Positions 45,018 through 57,963 of a stretch of DNA of 64,000 nt are shown in pieces. The stretch is from Torymus aiolomorphi (lineage: Eukaryota > Arthropoda > Insecta > Hymenoptera > Torymidae). Location: positions 23,606,257-23,670,256 of the forward strand of contig CM070873.1 in the NCBI GenBank assembly GCA_036365515.1, written 5' to 3'. Both the position numbers and the translations under genes were made by a program. The notes below the pieces were generated by a model. The model saw nothing but the letters and a program-made list of their open reading frames with translations. It searched no databases and was not told the DNA's origin. How positions within the stretch are numbered: position 1 is the stretch's first letter; each line of letters starts with the position of its first letter.

Positions 45018-48013
45018 CTCCCGTGTAGTGCGCGTTCGGCGTATTTAAATCCATTGCTCCTCCTCTTCTTCGGCTGGAAAAACTGCGGTGTCGAATCGGG
45101 TAGTTGCGTCATCTTGGGTCAACGAGTCATCGATGATATTTTTCGGCGGCGGTTGATGCTTTGCATACCCATAATGTTAAATGGAGCGAGTGGTGCGGGA
45201 AAGCGGTGCCCAATGGTGCGGGGCGTCATCCCTTCCAAACGTCGATTTTTGTGATAGTGGGGAAAATCCTATGTTTTAACATAGAGAGCGGCAGAGAGCG
45301 GTCCCTTATCCCTTCTCTAGGGTATTTTCCGGCGGCTCGTATCTTCTTTAAGGAGCGAGAGAGAACGATATATGTGCGACAGAGAAAGAGAGATGAGAGA
45401 GACAAAAGATATATCCTTCTCTTTCTTTCGAGTCAAAAATGATCAATTTTCTGTTACTTGCTGAAAATTATACAATGTTGGCAGTTTATAAATTATAAAA
45501 TATGTTATTCTATTACATTTTGTTCTAAAATGAAAATACAAATTTGAACGGAAGTTATCGGTCTATTACAACAGGAGTTAAACGCATTACAAATTTTATA
45601 AACTTAATTATACATTAAACAATGAAATTTCTTATGCAAACTTTATAAAAACATTAGACTATTCATTCTAGCTAATATATCAATCATATTATTAAGTTAT
45701 TTTATTAAATTAATACATTTTCCTTAGATTTTCTATTATTTATTTAAAATATTTGAAATTTAATTAGTTTTCGTAAGTAACAATGTGTTAAAATACAACT
45801 ATTGTCCAGTAAAATGTTTTATCTAATGTGTATATTTCATAAAACTTGCATTAACAATGAAAATTAGTTATAAATAGTCATAATAGTTAATTATTATTAA
45901 GAAAACGTACGAATTACAAATGTATTATTCAAATTCTAAACAGTTTATCATCTAAACTTAAAGTCTAGTTAGTTAATCTAGTAGAAATAGACAAATGGAT
46001 TATTATTACTATAAAAACATATTATAATAATGGATTTTCTCATCTCTTAATTTTTACTTAACATAATGCAACTTTTATCTTAAACAAAAATTATTTTTCT
46101 AATTATAATTAATGAGATATCTAGCGTTATTCTAAAATAATATTCTTATACTATAGTACATTGAGTCCCAAAAGATGCTGGAAAATGCGTCTCCGCGCAG
46201 GAAGACTGAGAAAAATCTATTTTTAGACGAGCCATGTGTTTTGGGGCTGATGTAGCTGACAAACATCTTCGTTGTCTCGGTTTTTCCTATAATTAACAAT
46301 CTAGATATTCTACCATGAATTGAATTATTTATCTTACTAAATAATTATGTAGCAAGATATTACAACTTGAATGAAAATGCTACGACTATTTTAATGATAG
46401 TTATTCGGAATACAAAATTTTACTAACTTAATAATCTAATTTACAATGAAATCATATATGATAAATTTATAATAACAGTCAATTATCTAAAATAAACTAA
46501 AACCTAAATGCTTTGTTATCAAAACTTGTTGATTTATATAATATAATAGCTATTATAGTAATTATTTATCGTTGGTTAATAAAGATTCTTTACATGGTTA
46601 TAGGTTGCGTTTATAAAATGCATATGGTTACTCATAGAGCTATATTTTTGGGTTTTCGTTACTAGATCTTTGTATTATTAATACAAAAACAACAAAGCTG
46701 TTGATTGCAATTTAACAAAGAATATATATAATTAATATTATTATTCCTAATTTCCTTACTGTTATATTTAATATCGGTTGTTGTTAAAATAATTTTATTG
46801 ATAACGGTTTGAGAGATAATGTAAAATAATATTTCAATGTATAGTATAAGTCATGTTTTGAAAAACTCGGAAAAGCGCGTCCCTGCGTGGGAAAGCGTCG
46901 TATCTATATTTAGTATGGGCCATGTGTTTTACAGCCCCAAGATTACGCATCCGCTAGGGCTATCGTCTTCTTAAGGCTAATTCCACATTTTGAAGGAATA
47001 TTTCCAACTCACATGTAATTGTTCAAAATCCAAAAATGTTTGTTAAATTTGTGATATGTAATAAAACAGTTTATTTATTTATAGCAGAAGAAAAACAGAA
47101 GGTTGAATAAGTTTCATTATTTGAGTAGGAAAAATATTTTTTCATGAATGTGTCTTAAAGTAGTTATTGTAATTTTATATTTGTTTGTGATTGTGAATGG
47201 AAAACCTTATAAACTCTTATACCTCGCGTTTGGAACGGTTTGCTCGTTAGGTCAAACGTATAAAGGAAGAATTACAATTGTGATTATTGCACAAGGGTTT
47301 GTTTAACAATTCGTACTTAAATTATTATTTAAAATATATCCTTGTAGAAAATTAACCCTAATTTATAACTAACTCATTAATACAACTGAAGTATTTCTAA
47401 ATAAAATTGTATTGCAGAAATATTGTAATTCAACTAAAGGTTTTACTATTGAACATTTTTTTATTAGAGTGAGGTTACTTACTTTTGTACAAGAGAATAT
47501 AATAATCTTCGATAAACAATTGCGTATTATAATTTTACAGTATCTGTGATCGTAGGTATAATCGGGTATAATTTTTATTTATTTAAAAGTAGTGTTTGTC
47601 TTTATCAAGAAGAAAGGAAAGTTTACAGTCCGTTTTTATATTAAGTCTAAATATAGCCTTTTAAGGAAAAGGAAATTACAAGATTAAAAATTCAGAAATT
47701 TTAAAGCATGCGCCGCGTCGGTGTTTTATGACAGCTTGAGACTCCGAGAAGCGCAGGTCACATCTACAACCCTTGGTGCAATAGTGTCGGTAGGGTAGTA
47801 GGTGTTCAGGGTTATGACTATGGTTCATCGCATAAAAATATATACAAAAAAAAAATTTTTCCCATCGTAGACGGTTCCGTTACATCATCTATCTTCTATA
47901 TCGACTTCCGAGTTGATATAAAGATAATAAACAAACAAAGTGTTGTACGAGAAAGTGCTGCTAAAAGAAAGATTCCGAACACCAAGGAAAATTCGAGAAA
48001 ACAAGAACACAAA
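45018..48013. other. AT-rich intergenic DNA
   Basis: No gene recognised. Two related GC-richer stretches of about 110 bp, near 46160-46285 and 46850-46975, share GCGCGTCCCTGCG-like and GCCATGTGTTTT segments and may be old copies of one element. Confidence 0.5.
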
Positions 48014-48091
48014 ATGGAAAGTAAGGAAATCGCTATACCGATGTTTGATGGACAAGACTACAGTATGTGGAAGAAAAGAATTACGATGTAG
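48014..48091 (+). pseudogene. Copia gag N-terminus remnant
   Basis: The 25-residue frame MESKEIAIPMFDGQDYSMWK plus KRITM matches the start of copia-type Gag (I-P-x-F-D-G-x-x-Y-x-x-W-K-x-R), then ends at TAG. It may be the displaced body of the element whose LTR is at 43074, but 4.6 kb of unrelated sequence lies between. Confidence 0.65.
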
Positions 48092-49016
48092 ATACATATT
48101 TATCATGTAGTATTTTTTTTTATCTGGACCGGGTTTGCACTTATTTTATTTTATTTTTTAATTTTTATTGAATTATTGAATTTGATAAATACCCGAACAT
48201 ACTATTGATAGAAATTTGTGATTATCAAAATATATGAAATCTACTAGCATCGAGTTTATTAAATATTTCATTTCTGTAAACTTTTAATGCTTTCTAAGTG
48301 AAGCGATCAAAATTGTTTTTTTTAATTTTATCTCATTTACCATGTTGTATAACCTAAACAAATCTTGAACCGTTTACTAATGCAGCCATAAATCCAGCTT
48401 TTTTGTCTGGAAAGTTTTTGAAAATATTAGATGTGGGATTTAAGAATTCGTATCACTATACTTAAGGCCATGTGATACTCAACAAAAATTGTGTTGGGTT
48501 CAGTCGATAATGTAGGTGGGTGCTAACTACTGTATATTAAACAGTAGATGGCGCTGAAGCTATACTTAATCTATGCGTAGAACTTTTAGTTCCAAGAACA
48601 CTCACAGATGGCGTGCACTGAGAGCATTTTTTTAATAATATGGCCTCGTAACATTCGTAACTATTAACATGCGTATATTTCAATATTTCGGTATATAAGC
48701 ATTGTAATAGTTAAGTCACCGAGTTCTTTTAAACAATTTCAATGTATTGCTGTAAATATAGACATTGTAATAGTTACAATCTGAGATTTTCCGTTTAAAC
48801 TCTTCCTTATTAAAATATAATATGTAACAGTTACAATATTGTAGTTTCGAATTTAAACAGAAGATGTTGTTCTCTGAGTGCATAATATAAGCAACAATTT
48901 TTTTCATAAAAAATTATGAAAATATTCATATCAAGTTTATACATTTTTTTCAAACAACAATTCTTATAAGTAAATTTTGCGAGAATAAGACGTTATACTT
49001 TATTTTTACGATAAAT
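48092..49016. other. AT-rich intergenic DNA
   Basis: Nothing recognised. Confidence 0.5.
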
Positions 49017-49636
49017 GATAAAGAAATTATTAAGGGCTGTAACAATTTCATTTGATTGTGGATCGATAAATGAAAAATACTCTTATAAATTACCATGCAA
49101 AATTATGAAAATGATCGGAGGTTGTAAATTGATAAAGAAATTATCAATTTCTGCAGTATTTTACGATAACATGCAATACCACAAACATAGTATTTGATTG
49201 CAGATCGATAAATAAAAAATACATATATAAATACCATGCAAAATTATAAAAACGATCTATGATTGCAAATTTATAAAGAAATTATCAATTACTGCAGTAT
49301 TTTACGGTAACATGCCAGAACATGAAAATAATATTTGATTATAGAACAATAAATAAAAAATACTTATATAGATACCATGCTACATTATGAAAACGATCTA
49401 TGATTGCAAATTTATAAAGAAATTATCAATTTTGGCAGTATTTTACGATAACATGCAATATCGTAAACATAGTATTTCATTATAGATCGATAAATCAAAA
49501 ATACTTATATAAATACCATGTAACATTATGAAAACGATCTATGATTGCAAATTTATAAATAAATTATCGATTACTGCAGTATTTTACGATAACATGCAAT
49601 ATGATAAAAATAATATTTGATTATAGAACGATAAAT
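49017..49636 (+). repeat. 141-bp tandem repeat, about 4 units
   Basis: The marker GCAGTATTTTACGATAACAT recurs at about 49153, 49293, 49435 and 49576. Units are AT-rich with GATCGATAAAT and CTATGATTGCAAATT segments. Confidence 0.9.
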
Positions 49637-50560
49637 GTTACTAATTATTATTATTAGTAACATCATTCATTACAAAAATAGAAGATGCAAATTTGTCAAA
49701 GGATACTCAGATTGCAAGTTGTAGTCATGTACTATACTTGTTCATAAAACAATGATATGGATCGAAATATCTAGATGCATTTACAATGTTATTTTCTTGT
49801 TAAATTGATGTTTATATTTAGCTCTGAGGTGATTTTCAATAATCAACACTCGAGTATAATGTCATTATTTGTTTCTTTTTCCGATTTTATTTTCTCTCCT
49901 CTTTTTAATTTTCTTTTCTTTTTCGTTTCTTTATTCATTTCATTATCTTTTCCTTTTAAATTTTCGTTTTCTTTTTCGTTTTTTTTTCTTTTTTTTAAAT
50001 TTTTTTTAATGTTTTCCTAGTACTTTGAAGTACTAAATGATATTAAGGACAACACAAGTTCTAACTACCTAATTACGTATACCAAAATAATACACATATA
50101 AGCCTAAATATTCACCACAGCTATATACATCATGCATTATTTTACCTTATCGTACAAGGTTATTAAAACTTATTTAAATTGTAATTTGAAAAATAAATAA
50201 TCAGCAGTATTAAATAAAATCAAGCAAAGCTATAACTACTACATTTTATTGCATATGTACATGAATAACATGAAAAAGTATGCATTAATAATATTTTATT
50301 ATTACTTTGTTGATTTCATTAATATTTCAATAATAGTAGGCAGAAAGTACCCAAGTGTGCGAGCGTGAAAACATTCCCGCACGCTCAGCTACTTTTTGAC
50401 ACGCTCGATCAGCTTGCGGGAATGTGACATTTTGCGAATGCCAATGTGTATATGAAATAAAACTTTTCGCACAATAATGGGAAAATTACCACGCAATACT
50501 CGGATCATAAAGCCGTACTTAACAAACTTAATCTGAAACTATATTAAAAGTAATCTAAAT
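49637..50560. other. AT-rich intergenic DNA with a short GC-rich hairpin
   Basis: At about 50370-50432 the arms ACATTCCCGCA and TGCGGGAATGT form a hairpin. The rest is pyrimidine-rich or AT-rich without genes. Confidence 0.5.
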
Positions 50561-50569
50561 ATAAGAAAG

Positions 50570-53500
50570 TAAAAAAATTCATGAATTTCTTCGAAATCCG
50601 TGTACAGGACATATTTTGTAAGGAGCCTGTGAAGACTTTTTGTGCAGAAAGTTTCTGCCGATGGACGATTTTAACATTAAATATAACCTAGTGAGCGAAT
50701 TCACATGTAACTAAATTGTAATTACCAATTTATAATAGTAGAAACCATTTAATTTCTTAATTTCCGCGGAAGTCCGAGCGCGCGCCATTTTTTGTAAAGA
50801 ATCTGTGAAGGGTTTTTGATAGCCGTACTTTTGGCTAACAACCTATTCCCAAATCAAGATGGACGTAATTAATGAATTTTATCATAATAGACAATTTCTA
50901 GACGTTTAAAGAATATTCTTCTGACGCATTTCCACGAAATCCGTGTGCGCGACATTTTTTGTAAAGAGCATGTGAAGCCTTTTTGTGTAGAAAGTTTCTG
51001 CCCATGGACGAGATAAAGATATAATATGAACTAATAACAAAATTTGCAATTGACTAACTAATTATTACAAATTTATAATAGTTGAAACCATGTAATTTCG
51101 CTATATTTGGCGGGAATACCAGCGCGCGACATTTTATGTAAAGAGTCTGCGAAGCGTTTTTGATGGCGGCACTTTGTGCTCCCAACCCATTTCCAGATCA
51201 AGATGGGCGTAATCAATGAATTTTATCATAGTTTCAACGAAATCCGTGTGCGCGACATATTTTGTAAAGAGCATGTGAAGACTTTTGGTGTAGAAAGTTT
51301 CTGCCCATGGACGATATAAAGATATAATATAAACTAATAACCAAATATGCATTTGACTCACTAATTATTACAAATTTATAATAGTTGAAACCATGTAGTT
51401 TCGCAATATTTGGCGGAAATACGAGCGCGCGACATTTTTTGTAAAGAGCCTGTGAAGGGTTTTTGTGCAGAAAGTTTCTGCCGATGGACTATTTTATCAT
51501 TAAATATAACCTAGTAAGCGAATTCGCATGTAACTAAATTGTAAATACCAATTTATAATAGTTGAAAACATTTAATTTCTTAATATTCGGCGGAAATCCG
51601 CGCGCACGACATTTTTTTAAAAGGGTCTGTGAAGTATTTTTTATAGCCGCTCTTTTCGCTAACAACCCATTCCCAAATCAAGGTGGACGTAATCCATAAA
51701 TTTTATCATAATTAACAATTTCTAGACGCTTTAACAATATTTTTTTGCCGGATTTCCACGAAATCCGTGTGCGCGACATTTTTTGTAAAGAGCATGTGAA
51801 GCCTTTTTGTGTAAAAAGTTTCTGCCGATGAACGATTTAAAGATTATATACAAACGAATAACTTAATTTGAGCTTAACTAATAATTACCAATTTATAATA
51901 GTTGAAACCATGTAATTGAGCAATATTTGGCGAAAATACGAGCAACGTCATTTTTTGTAAAGAGCCTGTGAAGGGGTTTTGTGCAGAAAGTTTTTGCCGA
52001 TAGACGATTTTAACATTAAATATAACCTAGTAAGCGAATTCGCATGTAACTAAATTGTAAATACCAATTTATAATAGTTAAAAACATTTAATTTCTTAAT
52101 ATTCGGCGGAAGTCCGCGCGCGCGACATTTTTTGTAAAGAGTCTGTAAAGGGTTTTTTATAGCCGCACTTTTGGCTAACCCATTCCCAAATCAAGATGAA
52201 CGTAATCAATAAATTTTATCATAATTAACAATTTCTAGACGCTTTTACAATCTTCTTTTGCCGAATTCCAACGAAATCTGTTTGCGCGACATTTTTTGTA
52301 AAGAGCATGTGAAGCCATTTTGTACAGAAAGTTTCTGCCGATGAATGATTTAAGGATTATATACAAACAAATAACTTCATTTGAATTTAACTAATAATTA
52401 CCAATTTGTGATAGTTGAAACAATGAAATTTCGCAATACTTGGTTAAAATGCGTGCGCGCGATATATTTGGAAAGAGCCTGTGCAGGGTTTTGGACAGCG
52501 GCACTTTTGACTAACAACCTATTTCCAAATCACGGTGGACGTAATGAATGAATTGCCTCATAATTAACAATTTCTAGACGTTTTAACAATATTCTTTTAC
52601 CGGATTTCAACGAAGTACGTGTACGCGACATATTTTGTAAAGAGCATGTGAAGCCGTTTTCTGTAGAAAGCTTCTGCCCATGGACGACATAAAGATATAA
52701 TATAAACTAATAACAAAATATGCATTTGACTAACTAATTATTACAAATTTATAATAGTTGAAACATGTAATTTCGCAATATTTGGCGGAAATACCAGCGC
52801 GCGACATTTTTTGTAAAGAGCCTGCGAAGCATTTTTGATGGCGGCACTTTGTGCTCCCAACCCATTTCCAGATCAAGATGGGCGTAATCAATGAATTTTA
52901 TCATAATTTGAACGAAATCCGTTTGCGCGACATATTTTGTAAAGAGTATGTGAAGCCGTTTTCTGTAGAAAGCTTCTGCCCATGGACGACATAAAGATAT
53001 AATATAAACTAATAACAAAATATGCATTTGACTAACTAATTATTACAAATTTATAATAGTTGAAACATGTAATTTCGCAATATTTGGCGGAAATACCAGC
53101 GCGCGACATTTTTTGTAAAGAGCCTGCGAAGCATTTTTGATGGCGGCACTTTGTGCTCCCAACCCATTTCCAGATCAAGATGGGCGTAATCAATGAATTT
53201 TATCATAATTTGAACGAAATCCGTTTGCGCGACATGTTTTGTAAAGAGTATGTGAAGCCTTTTTCTGTAGAAAGCTTCTGCCCATGGACGACATAAAGAT
53301 ATAATATAAACTAATAACAAAATATGCATTTGACTAACTAATTATTACAAATTTATAATAGTTGAAACATGTAGTTTCGCAATATTTGGCGGAAATACGA
53401 GCGCGCGACATTTTTTGTAAAGAGCCTGTGAAGGAGTTTTGATGGCGGCACTTTTGCCTCCCAACCCATTTCCTAATCAACATGGACGTAATCAATAAAT

Positions 53501-54500
53501 TTAATCATAATTAACAATTTCTAGACGCTTTAACAATATTCTTTTGCCGGATTTCAACGAAATCTATGTGGGCGACATTTTTTGTAAAGAGCATGTAAAG
53601 CCATTTTGTGCAGAAAGTTTGTGTCGATGAACGATTTAAAGATTATATACAAACGAATAACTTAATTTGAATTTAACTAATAATTACCAATTTATAATAG
53701 TTGAAACCATTTGATTTCGCAATACTTGGTTAAAATACATGCGCGTGACATATTTGTAAAGAGCCTGTGAGGGGGTTTAGATAGCGGCACTTTTGACTAA
53801 CAACCCATTTCCAAATCAAGATGGACGTAATCAATAAATTGCAGCAGAATAAGCCAATTCTAGACGTTTTAACAATATTCTTCTACCCGATTTCTCCGAA
53901 ATCCATGTGCGCGACATTTTTTGTAAAGAGCATGTGAAGCCTTTTTGTATAGAAAGTTTCTGCCCATGGACGAAATAAAGATATAATATAAACTAATAAC
54001 CAAATTTGCAATTAACTAAGTAATAATTACGAATTTATAATAGTTGAAACCATATAATTTCGCAATATTTGGCGAAAATACGAGCACGCGACATTTTTTG
54101 TAGAGCCTGTGAAGGGTTTTTTGCAGAAAGTTTCTGCCGATGGACGATTTTATCATTAAATAGAACCTAGTAAGCGATATCGCCTGTAACTAAATTGTAA
54201 ATACCAATTTATAATAGTTGAAAACATTTAATTTCTTAATATTCGGCGGAAGTCCGCGCGCGACATTTTTTGTAAAGAGTCTGTGAAGTGTTTTTTATAG
54301 CCGCTCTTTTGGCTAACAACCCATTCCCAAATCAAGATGGACGTAATCAATAAATTTTATCATAATTAACAATTTCTAGACGCTTTAACAATATTCTTTT
54401 GCCGGAATTCAACGAAATCTGTGTGCGTGACATTTTTTGTAAATAGCAAGTCAAGCCATTTTGTGCAGAAAGTTTCTGCCGATTAACGATTTATGGTAAT
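50570..54500 (+). repeat. Satellite array, about 170-bp monomers in alternating types
   Basis: About 24 monomers share GCGCGACATTTTTTGTAAAG near each start. Two types alternate: one continues into CAGAAAGTTTCTGCC, the other into GGCGGCAC and AACCCATTTCC. Usual spacing is 165-178 bp, with a shortened type of about 128 bp. Minus-strand open frames (for example 52749-53027 and 53051-53329) are by-products of the repeat. Confidence 0.92.
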
Positions 54501-54539
54501 AAAAATATACAGGGATCTACGCTATCGACACACTGTCCG

Positions 54540-55770
54540 CGCGGAATAGCACTGCAACTGAGACCACCTGACCCTCCCTCAAAGTTTACCAAAATTTCCT
54601 TACACAATGTAATACATGCTGAGGAATTGTATATTTAATTTCATACTTTTTCTATCAGCCAGTGTTGGGGGAATAACATTTTTCTTGAAAATTTCCTGTA
54701 AAACCCACAAAAAAGGCAATAACTGCACACTTGGTGATTATTTAGATCTTAAACTTGATATACAATCCCTCAGCATGTATAACATAGTGTGTGTATAATT
54801 TGAAATATTTTTAGCGGGTGGAAACGCCTCTTTTGGACTCAAAAGTCGAAAAGACGCATGTGCATTTCCAACTAAGACCTCCTGACCCCCGCTTAGAGTT
54901 TAACAGAATGTTCACACACAATGCAATGCATGCTGAGAAATTGTACATCTAATTTCAGATCTACTCAATCAGCCAGTATGGAGGACATAACTTTTTTCTT
55001 GAAAATTTCTTGAAAAGGGCACAAAAAATTGCAATATCTCCACCCTTTCTGATTATTTAGATCTGAAACTCGATAAACAGTCCCTCAGCATGTATTGCAT
55101 GGTGTGTGTAAAGTTTAAAATATTTTGAGAGAATGAAAACGCCTCTTTTGGACTCAAGTCGAAAAGACGAATGTACATTTTCAACTAAGACCACCTGACT
55201 CTCACTTAGAGTTTACCAAATTTTCCTCACACAATGGAATACATGCTGAGGGATTATATATTTAATTTCAGACTTTTTCCATCAGCCAGTGTTGGGGAAA
55301 CAACATTTTTCTTGAAAATTTCCTGAAAAACACACAGAAAAGGCAATAACTGCACACTTGGTGATTATTTAGATCTTAAACTTGATATACAATCCCTCAG
55401 CATGTATAATATAGTGTGTGTATAATTTGAAATATTTGTAGCGAATGAAAACGCATCTTTTGGACTCAAAAGTCGAAAAGACGCATGTGCATTTCTAACT
55501 AAGACCTCCTGACCCTCGCTCAGAGTTTAACAGAATGTTGACACACAATGCAATGCATGCTGAGAAATTGTACATCTAATTTCAGATCTACTCGCTGATT
55601 ATTTAGATCTCAAACTTGATATACAATCCCTCAGCATGTATACTATAGTGTGTCTAAAGTTTAAAATATTTGCCGAGAAGGGAAAAGCCTCTTTTCAACT
55701 CAAAAGTCGAAAAGACGCATTTACATTTCCAACTGAGACCACCCGACCCTCCCTCAAAGTTTAATTATAT
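54540..55770 (+). repeat. 314-bp tandem repeat with internal dyads
   Basis: CCTCAGCATGTAT recurs at 54769, 55083, 55397 and 55629 (the last interval is shortened by a deletion). Each unit also carries the inverse ATACATGCTGAG, making long imperfect inverted repeats of about 45 bp. Confidence 0.9.
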
Positions 55771-56135
55771 AAGTTATATTAATAGAAGCCAAGGGTAAAT
55801 TCTCAATCTGCGACTTCCACCTTGATACAAGAAGTCTCACCGAATTAACCGGAAAAGGAAAATTGGCATGCAACCTATTACCTAACACATTTCGATAGTA
55901 AACATAAGATCACCAAAAACTTCCGACAATTAGTGAACAACACTATACACAATGAATGGAATAACCAGTGGAAAAACAACACCAAAAGAAAAAATATTTC
56001 AACAATCGAGCTAAAAATGCTATAGAAACTACAACTTCTTCAAAGGAAATAAGAGATGCAGGTTAGCCAATTTACTCTAGTCTGAGTTAATTTCAAAATT
56101 CAGGCGAAACAAGTTTGACAACCGCGACAGATTAA
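55771..56135 (+). other. Possible decayed retrotransposon coding remnant
   Basis: A frame at about 55888-56022 reads HFDSKHKITKNFRQLVNNTI, then HNEWNNQWKNNTKR, and ends at TAG. The N-E-W-N-N-Q-W pattern recalls C-terminal parts of non-LTR RNase H regions, but it is too short to assign. Confidence 0.25.
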
Positions 56136-56866
56136 CTACTTACTCGAATGCGCCTTACTCCTCACATAATCGTAACTCCTTACCATACAGCAACAAGTGA
56201 ACATGGCTGATGATATAGCAAAACTGCGACAACAGCAACTCAAGACGTCGCGATGTCGTCTACACGAGCTCTTCGCTCTAGGCAATAAAACATAATTAAA
56301 ACAGGAACAAGTTGGCAGCAGAAGGAGCACAGAGAAGCCACGCTTCTGCCAAGGGAAGAAGAGAGTTTTAGGATAGGTTTCAGCTGTAGTAAAGCTGTAA
56401 ACTTTCTTACAGCAAACTACTCACCGGAAAATTTTTCCAAAAGGTTCCAAAGGTTGCCGGTGTCCACATAAAATGCATGCCTCCACCATCTGGTCCTAGT
56501 AAATAAAACGGTATCAGGCTCAAGACGTCGTTGTCGTCTACAGGAGCTCTTCCCCCTAGGCAATAAAGTAAAATTAAAACATGATTAAATTGGTAAGGGC
56601 GGAGCACGGAGAAGCCATGCCTCTGTCAAAGGGAAGGGAAGAGTTGCAGGATAGGTGTTACTTGTATAGTAAAAAAAAAAGTTAACCTTCTTACAGCAAA
56701 CTACTCACCGCAAAATTTTTCCAAAAAGTTCAGGGGTTGCTGATGTCCACATAAAACACTCCATTATTTGGTCCAAATAAAAAGAAAACCGGTAACAGCA
56801 GCAGCTCAAGATGTTGATGTCATCTACGGCAGCTCTTCACCATAGGCAAGAAAGTAAATTTAAAAA

Positions 56867-57130
56867 ATGATTCAATTGGTACGGGAGGAGCACAGAGAAG
56901 CCATGCTTCTGTCAAAGGGAAGGGAAGAGTTACAGGATAGGTGTTACTTGTATAGTAAAAAAAAAGTTAACCTTCTTACAGCAAACTACTCACCACAAAA
57001 TTTTTCCAAAAAGTTCAGGGGTTGCCGATGTCCACATAAAACACTCCATTATTTGGTCCAAATAAAAAGAAAACCGGTAACAGCAGCAGCTCAAGATGTT
57101 GATGTCATCTACGGCAGCTCTTCACCCTAG
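56867..57130 (+). CDS. Repeat-encoded 87-residue ORF
   Basis: ATG to TAG occupies almost a whole 285-bp unit. It starts MIQLVREEHREAMLLSKGRE and ends AAAQDVDVIYGSSSP. No known domain. The poly-A tract giving YSKKKVN varies in length between units; here it keeps the frame. Coding status is unproven: it may simply be an open frame in a repeat. Confidence 0.3.
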   Translation: MIQLVREEHREAMLLSKGREELQDRCYLYSKKKVNLLTANYSPQNFSKKFRGCRCPHKTLHYLVQIKRKPVTAAAQDVDVIYGSSSP

Positions 57131-57151
57131 GCAAGAAAGTAAATTTAGGAC

Positions 57152-57412
57152 ATGATTCAATTGGTACGGGAGGAGCACAGAGAAGCCATGCTTCTGTCAA
57201 AGGGAAGGGAAGAGTTGCAGGATAGGTGTTACTTGTATAGTAAAAAAGTTAACCTTCTTACAGCAAACTACTCACCACAAAATTTTTCCAAAAAGTTCAG
57301 GGGTTGCCGATGTCCACATAAATCACTCCATCATTTGGTCCAAATAAAAAGAAAACCGGTAACAGCAGCAGCTCAAGATGTTGATGTCATCTACAGCAGT
57401 TCTTCACCCTAG
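57152..57412 (+). CDS. Repeat-encoded 86-residue ORF
   Basis: The next unit of the array encodes nearly the same protein, one Lys shorter and ending DVDVIYSSSSP. The A tract differs from its neighbour by exactly three bases, so the frame is kept. Function unknown. Confidence 0.3.
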   Translation: MIQLVREEHREAMLLSKGREELQDRCYLYSKKVNLLTANYSPQNFSKKFRGCRCPHKSLHHLVQIKRKPVTAAAQDVDVIYSSSSP

Positions 57413-57923
57413 GCAAGAAAGTAAATTTAAAACATGATTAAATTGGTACAGGCGGAGCACAAAGAAGCCTTGCTGTAGCTCCTGTAGAAAAACAAAATAT
57501 TAATAAACAAGAACAGCATCAAAATCATCATAGGAATATCAAGCATTTTTCAGCATCGAATTAGCTCAAGTAAATCGGCATGTTTTTATTCATAAAGCAG
57601 ATGGAGCAAAGTTGCATAAAGGCCATTAAATCGAGTTTCATCGAAAGTTTCCATGGATGGCAAGTAAGCAAGCAGTGACATGGATGACTCATGCAGAGAG
57701 CCAGCAGGAGTCACCATCATGAACACTATAGTAGGTCTCCTTATGGAGCAACCAAAAGAGCCTGTATGTTCTTTCTTTCTCTCTTTCTCGCAGTTTATCC
57801 TCGGGAAGAGGCCTTTGCGTGTGCCCGCGCGGGGATACACGACCCTAAGTGCATAGCATCGCGTGAATTCAACGATTTCCGAGTTATCTATAGCTCTTGT
57901 CGTGTGTTGTACGTTCGAGCGCG

Positions 57924-57925
<2 letters not shown>

Positions 57926-57961
<36 letters not shown>
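57926..57961 (+). repeat. (TA)n microsatellite
   Basis: About 18 TA dinucleotides inside one diverged unit of the 56.2-58.6 kb array. Confidence 0.9.

Positions 57962-57963
<2 letters not shown>

Noticed and set aside
52749..53329. Two identical 92-codon minus-strand frames
   Set aside because: They lie entirely in the satellite and mirror a recent 302-bp duplication; neighbouring monomers break the frame.
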